A DNA stretch of 64,000 nt, taken from positions 9,006,501-9,070,500 of the forward strand of contig NC_050476.1 of assembly GCF_013373865.1 (NCBI RefSeq), written 5' to 3'. The DNA comes from Monomorium pharaonis (lineage: Eukaryota; Arthropoda; Insecta; Hymenoptera; Formicidae). Below, piece after piece: positions 40,699 through 49,022 of the stretch (its first letter is position 1; every line of letters begins with the position of its first letter). A program made the position numbers and the translations under genes. The notes beneath the pieces were generated by a model. That model searched no databases, was not told the DNA's origin, and saw only the letters and a program-made list of their open reading frames with translations.

Positions 40699-42112
40699 AA
40701 CGCTAGACCTCACATCTATGAATAATAGATGTGTTAAGAATATCAAGAAATTAAATGTGGTATAATAGGGCTACTGGCGAAGGTCCACGTAAAAAAACCT
40801 AACGCGCTATTAGTGGCACCTCATGGGTAGCGTGGAAGCCACTTAGTAATTAGTAAATAAATGTCATAAATACGCCAACATCGAAAGAAAAATAAGTTAA
40901 AATCTCATCGGTGAGAATAATTGCAACATTAGTTGTTAAATTATGATTTAACCTACAGTATTTTCTTTTAATATCAACAGTAATTAATAATAAATACACA
41001 CAAATTTGTGAAATGTATAAAATTAATATAACGTGTTCATGTTCTTGAAATTAATTCCAAAATAAATTAGACAAGAGAAGTATAAAAATAATTCGCAATT
41101 TAACAAAGTAATAAAAATATATACATACATAATAATAGAATACGTGATAAATTCAAGAGTTTTCTGTCTCACATTTATTCCTGAAATGTAGGTTGGATAT
41201 GAGTTAGTTGAGTTTTAACAGTGACTAAATACTTTGTCGGAGATGAGTTTGTCACGAGTCTTGTTATTATATGTATATGTATTTTTATTATTTTCTTATT
41301 TTGTTAAATTGCGGACTACTATCCATATTTCTCTTATTTTATTTACTTTGTAATTAATTTTAAGAATGACACGATCACGTTACGTTAATTTTACATATTT
41401 CACGAATTTATGTATGTATTTATAATTACTGAGTATTAATATTTAAAAAAGTTGCAATGTAATTAAGATTTTGACTTATTTTTCATTTGACATGTTGGCG
41501 TATTTATTTAATATTTATAGTACATCTGGGGAAACTATACATTAAAAATGATCGAATAACGAAATGTCTATTAACTATTATAGAATTAAGAAATTGGATA
41601 TAAATATCTTTTGATAACTCGTCAGCTTTTTCTATTTTTAGTTGAATTTAATAATTTATTAAAAATTTTTATTATTACTTAAGGTACATTTATAATTGGT
41701 TTTATTATAATTAATTTATTATAATTTAAATAAGACAATAAATTACATTAATGGAAAAAAATTAATAATTAATAATAATGAATAATATGATCAATGCTAT
41801 CAATGATTGATATCAATTGATCTGCTTGTTGATCGCGATGCTCGAGATGAGAGGACATGCAAGGGGACGGGGGAAGCATAGGCGCCTTTCGTCAATCCTC
41901 AATCGCTGGCCGCTGAACGCACGCTTTCGTGGCAGCCTTGGAGGAAGAGAGACGGACGCCTCTCTCTTTTTAATAACCGAGTAGCGGCAGGCGTAGCGAG
42001 AGCGACCGAGCCGGCCCGAGACTCGAGGTACAAACCCGACCGACTCGGGTGCTCGGCGGTGTTCGGCGGTGCTCGGCGGAGCACCCGAGGTGCTCGCGGC
42101 CCAAAACTTGCA
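40699..42112 (-). repeat. hAT right terminal inverted repeat (1.41 kb)
   Basis: Reverse complement of 27745-29165 with few differences, which argues that the transposon or a correction event between its arms is recent. Only one 63-bp unit is present on this side. Confidence 0.9.
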
Positions 42113-42120
42113 CCCATAGC

Positions 42121-42858
42121 GGGCAAGAGAGAAAGAGAGAGCAAACTGTAACTAGGGTGGAATATACGTAATATAATTTTTATTATTTAATTATTTATAA
42201 TTTAAATTAGAATACATATGCATATGTAATCTAACTCAAATTATAAATAATCAAATAAAAATTACATTACATATATGAAATAATAATAAAGTCTCTTTAC
42301 CTGAGCGGCGGTGGTGGTGAGCACAAAGGACTTTCGAAAACATGTTGAGACAAGTTTCTCATTTGTTAGAAAGAAACAATAAATAAAAAAAGTTCGAAAT
42401 TTATGACAGGGTAATTTGTTATAAAAACAAAAGAAAAAAGAAAGTTTAAAATTTATGATAAGGTAATTTGTTAAAAAGAAACAATAAACAAAAGAAAAAA
42501 AAATTCAAAATTTATGACAGGGTAATTTGTTAAAAAGAAACAATAAACAAAAGAAAATTTATGACAGGGTCAATTGTTACACAGAAACAATAAACAAAAG
42601 AAAAAAAGAAAGTTTAAAGTTTATGACAGGGTAATTTGTTAAAAAGAAACAATAAACAAAAGAAAATTTATGACAGGGTCAATTGTTAAAAAGAAACAAT
42701 AAACAAAAGAAAAAAGAAATTTATGACAGAGTCAATTGTTATAAAGAACAATAAGAACAAAAGAAATTTGAAATTTATTTGACAGGTAATTACCTTCCCC
42801 CCCTCCCCCCCTCCCCTCCCCCCATTCTATTGTTTGGGTTAGAACCGGCCTAGCCCTA
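42121..42858. repeat. Arm X, right (inverted partner of 13121-14050)
   Basis: Reverse-complement order of the same blocks as the left arm: ACATATGCATATGT region, CCTGAGCGGCGGTGGTGGTG, a minisatellite with ATGACAGGGTAATTTGTT (42400-42790), a C-rich run, and the end CCTAGCCCTACTACT. It abuts the broken major capsid gene of Polinton C, whereas the left arm abuts the broken protease of A. Confidence 0.8.
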
Positions 42859-42861
42859 CTA

Positions 42862-43730
42862 CTGATATAGTTTTATGTTTGTCAATTTGCAATGATCGAA
42901 TCGACTCGCGTCCTCGAGCATGACGTTCTTCCGACCGGCTTGCAGAGCGAACATGATATATCGTGGCTTTTCGAGTTGAGTAGCAGTCTTAATGGCCCAC
43001 GAATGTTGGGTTGTGCGTTGCAACAGCGGAAACTCGTACAGATCCCATGAACGAAAAGCCATGCTCAGATATCGTCCACTTTCGAGAGCACGCAACATCG
43101 ACAGTTTATTTATCTCGTTCAGCAGTACGTGTGGCATTCGCCACTGTACTTTGAATAATTCAATTTCAGGCTCTCTCGCCGGTTCACCAACTAAACAATT
43201 GTTGTCGTTGCGCGCGCGTATCAAGATCAACTCATGACGAGCGTTAATCACCACGCGTCTGTAATCTTCGCAAAATCCCAGTAGCATGTTGAGTGGCACA
43301 CAAAAATTAAAATATCCGTTTGGGGGATTCCATGGATCCCAGCCGGCGTTCCTTGCAATTACGCTTCTGTCGGATGACATAGTTACATAGTTCTTGAGGG
43401 AGTTGGTTATTCCAACGTTTCTGTTGCGATCAATCTCCACACCGCGGCACCGTCGAGCTCGTATCGAATCTCATCGAACATGAACGCAATGCAATTATTT
43501 CCCAATGTCACATCAGATCCCTCAGCTGGTTTTTTTATCGTAAGTTTTCCCTCAATGTATAGAAAACTTTCAGATGGTAACGTGTATAAATCTTGCTGTT
43601 GTAAAGGTATTCTTATCTCATCGCTGTGTTTGAACGTTGTGTTGGCGAACGGATTATATGTGTGAGTCTCGATCTTGACGATGCGATTATCAAAGATAGG
43701 CTCGTCTTCAACGTTTAAAATGCTAGTCAT
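42862..43730 (-). pseudogene. Major capsid protein, truncated and frameshifted (Polinton C)
   Basis: Starts at ATG 43730 within the ATGA overlap with the small basic gene. HSDEIRIPLQQQDLYTLPSE and GYFNFCVPLNMLLGF match copy B; it continues further than B, through YEFPLLQRTTQHSWAIKT and EDASRFDHCKLTNIKLY, before being cut at arm X. An insertion of about 8 nt after ELDG (near 43436) breaks the frame. About 290 codons survive. Confidence 0.85.
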
Positions 43731-43930
43731 TGTCGCACCACAAATCCTAGAGATTTTAAAAATTCAACGTTTGACACGGTAAGCCTCTTTTTCTTGGAAC
43801 AGTCTGATGACTGAATATTACCCAAAGATATAGCAGGGATATCGGATGACTTTTGTAACGTTAATGCTTTCGTCGTAAAGATGTTTGCGTTTATTCTTCT
43901 CGCCCGTTCCGATGCGTTCAGTACGAGCAT
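43727..43930 (-). CDS. 67-residue basic protein, ATGA-coupled to major capsid gene (Polinton C)
   Basis: Starts MLVLNASERARRI and ends KKRLTVSNVEFLKSLGFVVRQ-like, matching the 54-residue copy in B at both ends. The ATGA overlap with the capsid start is preserved. Intact here. See 23789-23953 for interpretation. Confidence 0.78.
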   Translation of the reverse strand: MLVLNASERARRINANIFTTKALTLQKSSDIPAISLGNIQSSDCSKKKRLTVSNVEFLKSLGFVVRQ

Positions 43931-43942
43931 TTCACGTTCACG

Positions 43943-45581
43943 TTATCGTTGCAGCCGTCGTTGCACGTGTAATCTGACGCTGATTTCTTCTCCTCGAAAA
44001 TCAACCAATCGTCCGTTCTGATCAACAACGTTACGTATCGTTAGATCCGTAACGCTTCGCACAATGATCGACAGGTAAATGATCTGCGACGGTCTTTCCG
44101 AGATCTTATATCCAGGCGACACATTCGGTGAAAACTCGTGTATCGTGTGCACGCTTTTGTCGTTGCTGTACGCACTCGCGGTCACGTTGCACTCTACGCG
44201 AATAATGTTTACGTTCATTATGTTGTATGACACGTCCGACTCGTGCCATATTCGCGGTTCCAATATACGTTTCGACGTGAATCCCAACAGCGAGCCGATG
44301 TTGTTGGGTTTACCAAAGTTTATTTTATAGGTACATTTAATCTCACATCTCATCGTATTATAGTTCGCACGAATCGTTATCGGGTATTCTCTGTCTTCAT
44401 CTCCACCATTATTGCCTTTAATCGCGATGTCACCGTGCGGACGTATTTGCGAAATTTCGCGTTTCAAAAATTCGTTTATGGCATGCAGCTCGTACGATCC
44501 CTCGGGAATCGTAATCTCCACGTTGTCTTTGCCAAAGTAAAATTTATTGTTTGAAGCATTCACGTTCGGTATCGTGTTATATGTTTCAAAGATCGCTAGA
44601 CCTAGCTCGTAGTAGTCGTCACTCAAATCTATGGCCGGAGAGTACCTAGCCGCGAGGATGGAGTGAGTCCCAGATGCGCACAGTAATAAACAGACACAGC
44701 AAGCTGAGTGAAACGGACACAGTAACAAACGGACACAGTAATAAACGGACACAGTGCGAAACGGACACAGTAACAAACGGACACAGTAACAAACGGACAC
44801 AGACCAAATGCGCACAGAGCGAAACGGACACAGTGCGAAACGGACACAGACCAAATGCGCACAGAGCGAAACGGACACAGTGCGAAACGGACACAGACCA
44901 AATGCGCACACTGCACATGCGCACAGACCAAATGCATACACGGAAAGTCGCAAACCCATGTGATGCAGTGAATGCTTTGCACGCACACACACACACGGGG
45001 GGTGCAAGGGGGGCCTTCGGCCCCCCTTCCGCACCCACCCCGTCTAAGTCACTAACCTATGTGGACTTTACTCTGCTTGCAATGTACATGGATTGCATTT
45101 GGTCCGTGCGCACGTGCAGTGTGCGCATGTGCAGTGTGCGCATTTGGTCCGTGTGCATTTGGTCCGTGCGCATTTGGTCTGTGCCCGTTTCGCACTGTGT
45201 CCGTTTCGCTCTGTGCGCATTTGGTCTGCGTCCGTTTGTTACTATGTCCGTTTCGCTCTGTGCGCATTTGGTCTGTGTCCGTTTGTTACTGTGTCCGTTT
45301 ATTACTGTGTCCGTTTGGTCTGTGTCCGTTTCGCACTGTGTCCGTTTCGCTCTGTGCGCATTTGGTCTGCGTCCGTTTGTTACTATGTCCGTTTCGCTCT
45401 GTGCGCATTTGGTCTGTGTCCGTTTGTTACTGTGTCCGTTTATTACTGTGTCCGTTTGGTCTGTGTCCGTTTGTTACTGTGTCCGTTTCACTCAGCCTGC
45501 TGTGTCCGTTTATTACTGTGCGCATCTGGGACGCTCCCCGAGGATACTGCTTTTGCCGCTCAGCGTAAGCGTCAGCGACAT
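43943..45581 (-). pseudogene. Minor capsid (penton-like) protein, split by a fold-back element (Polinton C)
   Basis: Codons 1-12 or so (MSLTLTLSGKSS) lie at 45581-45539, the rest at 44659-43943. Between them sits FB1. Without the insertion and one CGAGGAT copy, the frame continues directly into IDLSDDYYELGL. The part downstream of FB1 is uninterrupted to the stop at 43943, with EITIPEGSYEL and FSPNVSPGYKISE. The penton frame happens to stay open into the satellite arm, giving an apparent longer fusion frame that is not real. Confidence 0.85.
44660..45538. mobile_element. Fold-back element FB1 with satellite arms
   Basis: 879 bp flanked by CGAGGAT (44653-44659, 45539-45545). Its ends are inverted repeats (GGAGTGAGTCCCAGATGCGC and GGGAGCGTCCCAGATGCGC). 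Both arms are arrays of 16-bp units (GTCCGTTTGTTACTGT and variants) in opposite orientation, about 44690-44935 and 45080-45525. The core (about 44940-45075) holds a GC-rich hairpin, AAGGGGGGCC-TTC-GGCCCCCCTT (45006-45028), an (AC)n run and AAACCCATGTGATGCA. Non-coding. FB2 shares the core and the terminal GGGAGCGTCCC. Confidence 0.85.
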
Positions 45582-45594
45582 GTTTGAACGAATA

Positions 45595-45650
45595 CTGAAT
45601 TTAAACAGCGCAATGTCAATCTTTAAATCGAGTATAAAAATAGCAGGCAA
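45595..45650 (-). promoter_or_regulatory. Core promoter of penton gene (Polinton C)
   Basis: On the minus strand TTTAAAG is followed after about 31 nt by TCAGTATTCGTT, then the ATG at 45581 within about 20 nt. This is the same arrangement as in copy B, although the surrounding protease coding sequence has diverged. Confidence 0.5.
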
Positions 45651-45969
45651 AGTTGTCCACAGATACTCTGATCATAGGTTTGGTAAGACGTTTGGTTATA
45701 CTCGATCGTTGTTACATTGTTCCCAAAGTATCGCACCAGTTCTCTAGACAGTCTAAGATTGCCGAAACTGTCGAAATACACAACGCGATTTTTCCTCTTT
45801 GCGTACGCTACCCAATGAGTACCAGGACTCGTTACATCGCCTAGGTTTACGATACCGCTCTCATTTAGACGCACACCGCTCGTTGGTAACGCGTTACGCA
45901 TGAACACTCCTCTGAAATATGGAATACGCATAGCCAGTTGCAATAATTGTATGTTCGTCGTCGCACCCG
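45623..45969 (-). pseudogene. Adenain-like cysteine protease, start and tail uncertain (Polinton C)
   Basis: His (GTHWVAYAK), Asp (VYFDSFGNL) and the Cys block (QSICGQLCLLFL) are all present. The codon at the B start position is ACG (ACGACG); the first in-frame ATG gives MQLA/MRIPYF. The frame is open upstream to the T9/A9 tract (45996-46004) at the end of the PLA2-like gene. The C-terminus ends early (LYSI, TAA at 45623) after a small deletion relative to B. Otherwise a clean frame. Confidence 0.85.
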
Positions 45970-45978
45970 TGGGTATTT

Positions 45979-46653
45979 TTAACGTTTCTTTGATGTTTTT
46001 TTTTGTTTCACACCTTTTCCATACTTGTACGGGGCGAAGTAAAGTCCTCGCCCACCTTGGTATGGGGCGAGATACACTCCGCGACCTTCCATCGCGTGAT
46101 TGTGACGCTGCAGCTCCTCAAGCTGACGTCGCGAGGCTTTCTTGTCGTTCACCGCCTTTGCCACGCTGGCCGCTCCGCCTATCAATGATCCGAGTGCGCC
46201 TAGTATTGGTAAAATCGGTAATGCACCGCCTCGTTTTGCTGCTGGAAGTATACGTTTTTTTTTCTTTGTTGTCGTCTTCTTCTTCTTCACACCCATACCG
46301 ATCTTTGTTTTGGCTTTCATGGCTGCCCAGATGGCAGCAGCGGCAGCTCTTTCTCCGAGAGCCGAATCTTTCGCGATTACGCGTTTTCGTGCTTTGTTGG
46401 CGAGTATCTCGTCCGCTGCGTGTCTGGCAGCAAGCTCGTTGCTCTGAGAATATGCAATGTCGTGTTCGCGGCACGCCGCGTCCAACGGATTTATACCTCG
46501 ATCGCCTCTAGCTAATCGCTTTTCCAAGTGTGTTCCCGGCCCGCAAAACTGATAGCCTGGGATATGTAACTCGAAAGGAAGCGCGTTTATAGCGCGATTC
46601 AACAGATGACCGCAGCCGCTTTTTACCGATTTGTTCGTCGCGAAAGCTGACAT
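45979..46653 (-). CDS. PLA2-like / hydrophobic minor capsid protein, intact (Polinton C)
   Basis: 224 residues from ATG 46653 (MSAFATNKSVKSGCGHLL) to TAA 45979, the best copy of this gene. PLA2-like domain: YQFCGPGTHLEKRLARGD with the GPG turn, and DAACREHDIAY with the catalytic His-Asp pair (about residues 30-65). An Ala-rich helical stretch (AAAAIWAAMKAKTKIGMG) and a Lys/Thr linker follow. The hydrophobic segment LPILPILGALGSLIGGAASV (about residues 145-165) could cross or disrupt a membrane. Two LAPYQGG/FAPYKYG repeats and a basic KKTSKKR end close the protein. Parvovirus-type PLA2 acts in endosome escape. The start overlaps the small upstream gene and the end overlaps the protease frame. 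Confidence 0.87.
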   Translation of the reverse strand: MSAFATNKSVKSGCGHLLNRAINALPFELHIPGYQFCGPGTHLEKRLARGDRGINPLDAACREHDIAYSQSNELAARHAADEILANKARKRVIAKDSALGERAAAAAIWAAMKAKTKIGMGVKKKKTTTKKKKRILPAAKRGGALPILPILGALGSLIGGAASVAKAVNDKKASRRQLEELQRHNHAMEGRGVYLAPYQGGRGLYFAPYKYGKGVKQKKTSKKR

Positions 46654-46900
46654 TCGCTACAATTCTTGATCAACGGTGCTGGGCCGTTGATGTGCGTTTG
46701 CTGCTACGTTGATTGTAATGCTCGTTACAGTGACGATAGCTTCGAACCTCTTGATCCGCTTTTAAATGTTCCGGAAGCTTATCCCACACGTGATCGATAT
46801 AGTTGCCGTACTTGCGTAACAGAACAATCTTTGACACGAATTGTAACTGCTTGGCGCTTAGGTCGAGAATATTGGAGAGATGTGATAGTATGAGATACAT
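46623..46900 (-). pseudogene. Small protein of the capsid operon, frameshifted (Polinton C)
   Basis: Homologue of 11900-12193: MYLILSHLSNILDLSAKQLQF, YIDHVWDKLPEHLKAD, VRSYRHCNEHYNQ. A 1-nt deletion after HYNQ shifts the frame; the ancestral end (PLIKNCSECQLS) is readable in another frame to TAA at 46623-46625. The overlap with the PLA2-like ATG is kept. Confidence 0.75.
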
Positions 46901-46907
46901 GTTAGAT

Positions 46908-46943
46908 ACTGAGTGATGCGCGGCTTCGCACACCTATAAATAG
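46908..46943. promoter_or_regulatory. Bidirectional core promoter, capsid module / ATPase (Polinton C)
   Basis: Plus-strand TATAAATAG (46935-46943) lies about 40 nt before the ATPase ATG (46981). On the minus strand the same block reads TATTTATAG, with TCAGT (46912-46908) 32 nt away and the small-gene ATG at 46900. The layout is identical to A and B. Confidence 0.7.
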
Positions 46944-46980
46944 GGTGTACGATCATTCTCTGTAACCATATTTTAAGAAC

Positions 46981-47697
46981 ATGAGATTCGTGCGACAACC
47001 GTTGACGATTTGTGTTACAAATTACGATGACAGCAGACGATGATTACGAAGTTACGGCTAATGAAAGATGATGGGGAGAGGTGTAAACATGGCACGATGT
47101 TGCCGAATACTATACGCGCCATCATTTGCGGCCCCTCGAATTGCGGTAAAATCAACGTACTCATAAGCTTGTTGGAAAGTCCGCACGTTTCGAGAACGTG
47201 TACGTGTACTCGAAATCGTTGCAACAACCGAAATATCAATATTTGGAGAATTTGTTGACGTCGATTGACGAAATCGGTTACTTTACATTCTCCAATAACA
47301 GTGACGTAATTTCACCAAGCGAGGCGCGTCCGAACTCAATCTTTGTCTTCGACGACGTTGCATGTGACAAGCAAGATACCATAAGAGAATACTTTTCAAT
47401 GGGTCGACACTCGAACGTTGACTGCTTTTATCTCTGTCAATCGTACGCGAGAATACCAAAACATCTTATACGCGACAACGCGAACCTGCTGATTTTGTTT
47501 AAGCAGGATGGTACCAATCTGAAGCATGTGACAACGATCATGTGAACACCGACATGTCATACGATGATTTCAGTGAATTATGTCACGATTGTTGGCAGCG
47601 TGATTATGGATTTCTAGTAATAGACAAGGACAGTGCGTTTACTAACGGACGATACAGAAGAGGATTTAACGAATTTGCGGTGCCACGGAGCGGTTAG
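46981..47697 (+). pseudogene. A32/FtsK-type packaging ATPase, several frameshifts (Polinton C)
   Basis: Begins MRFVRQPLTICVTNYDD, as in the other copies. Walker A (CGPSNCGKI, about 47133) and Walker B (SIFVFDDVACDKQ, about 47340) are readable, as is YLCQSYARIPKHLIRDNANL. Breaks: an indel near 47030, a deletion near 47185 (ESPH..RFENV boundary) and a 1-nt loss near 47530. It ends GRYRRGFNEFAV at TAG 47695-47697. Confidence 0.85.
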
Positions 47698-47733
47698 TCG
47701 TTATCGATACGTTAACGTTGGACGAATGTCGAC

Positions 47734-49022
47734 ATGGCTGAGAACAAAAATATGCACGAGCGTGAGAAAATCGCTAGAGAGATTGAAAAAACGAGCGAAT
47801 CGATCCGAAAGAAATATCGCGCTTTGAAAACCGGTAGGATCGAGGAGAATATTGCGACCAAAAGACATTTTGAACCATTGATTGAACCGCTGCAAAAGAT
47901 TATTGACAATTCCGGCGTGCGCGCGATAAAAGACGAGCCGCGAGACAATGCCGTAGACGTCGAGACATCGTTTGCTCAGAAGAATGCGATACAGAGTAAG
48001 ATAAAGAGAAAACAAAAAAACACTTCGGTACACTGCAAAACACATCCACTCTAAATTCCGCGAAACTATAATGGAAAAAAATGACTTTTTCCACTTTAGA
48101 TAAGTGTGAAATTAAAACGGAATTATATATGCAGGACATTATCTTTAATGTCCTTCATAAATAAAACGGACTAATGTCCGCCCTAACGGCTGCCCTCCCC
48201 TCAGTTGCAATAAACATCTCTATTGCTAACCGTTGGTGCCAACACAGGCACTGATCGACGAGGCAACCACCGCGGCAAATGCACGGCATGCGACCGCGAC
48301 GAATTTGAGTTGTCTCCCGCGGATGACAACGCAAACGTGTGCTTCTTTTCTCACACGCTCATGTAAAGGCGAATAATGCCCGCAAGAGGAGCACACACCC
48401 GCGTCACCATCCTCGGGAAGCAACCCAAATTCGCAATCACATGCCGCATACCCACCGCGACGGCCACCGCGCCGATCGACACCCACAACTAGCACCAACA
48501 ATTAGCAACAAAAACACTCATCACAACTGCGAAGAGAACGGCCGTCAAAGCAGACAAGCTAACAGACTGTTGTAACAGTGAACGACAAAGCTATCGCTAC
48601 CGCTCGCGCCATATTGCGTTGCCAGCATAGTTTTGTTTATTTCGTCCGCTTTAATATACATGACGGACCACATCCTTTATAATGTCCGGACTACATCCTT
48701 TATAATGTCCGGTTTAACGTCTATTCTATAATAATTATTTTCAGTCCTATTTATATAAAAGACATTGTCATACATAGATAAAATGTCACATTAAGAATTG
48801 CGCCAGTCACGCTTAAGTAAAATGGACACGTAAGAAATCCGTTCTAATATTGTATATTCCGTTATAAAATATACATGTCCTTTATATATAAAGAGGATAT
48901 GCTTTGCAGTGTAGATCCTTCGTTAAGTGAATCATACAAATCGATGCGACATACGTTTAACGACGCAATAGATTTACCATCGATGCAACAGCATACGTTA
49001 AAGGATGCAATGGATTCGCCAG
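47734..49022 (+). pseudogene. Coiled-coil Polinton protein, split and truncated (Polinton C)
   Basis: Codons 1-99 (47734-48030, MAENKNMHEREKIAREIEK..) are followed by an 881-bp MITE and then by about 36 more codons in the same frame (48914-49022, SLSESYKSMRHTFNDAIDLP). The rest, including the conserved WDDPNELVDRLRLLE tail, is deleted and the sequence runs straight into the reverse strand of PolB. Confidence 0.85.
48031..48911. mobile_element. TA-flanked MITE in coiled-coil gene
   Basis: 881 bp. Ends are inverted repeats of about 17 bp (CACTGCAAAACACATCC and, inverted, CACTGCAAAGCATATCC). TA lies on both sides (48029-48030, 48912-48913), and excision with one TA restores the reading frame. 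Near the ends it carries several TAATGTCC/GGACATTA-like motifs in both orientations. No transposase is seen. The TA duplication points to Tc1/mariner-type mobilisation. Confidence 0.82.

Larger units (their letters stand above)
27745..42112 (-). mobile_element. hAT transposon with 1.4-kb TIRs, carrying nested elements
   Basis: The left end is CAGTGGTGCAAG, the typical CAG-start of hAT TIRs, and CCCATAGC (8 bp, the hAT duplication length) flanks both sides at 27737-27744 and 42113-42120. The right end stops at CTTGCA, so about 6 terminal bases are missing. TIRs are 27745-29165 and 40699-42112. Inside are a broken transposase (-), a second broken gene (+), a 63-bp tandem array, a solo LTR and a BEL/Pao element. 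Without the nested elements it is about 6.9 kb. It landed about 48 bp from the end of Polinton B. Confidence 0.85.

Noticed and set aside
41899..42144. Matching 61-81 codon frames in both hAT TIRs
   Set aside because: Present because the TIRs are inverted copies of a GC-rich block; no domain and no conserved start.
44646..45747. Long open frames across FB1 (VRIWSVSVCYCVRF-type repeats, up to 363 codons)
   Set aside because: They run through the 16-bp satellite arms, exist in several frames and on both strands, and one only appears long because it reads into the penton gene.
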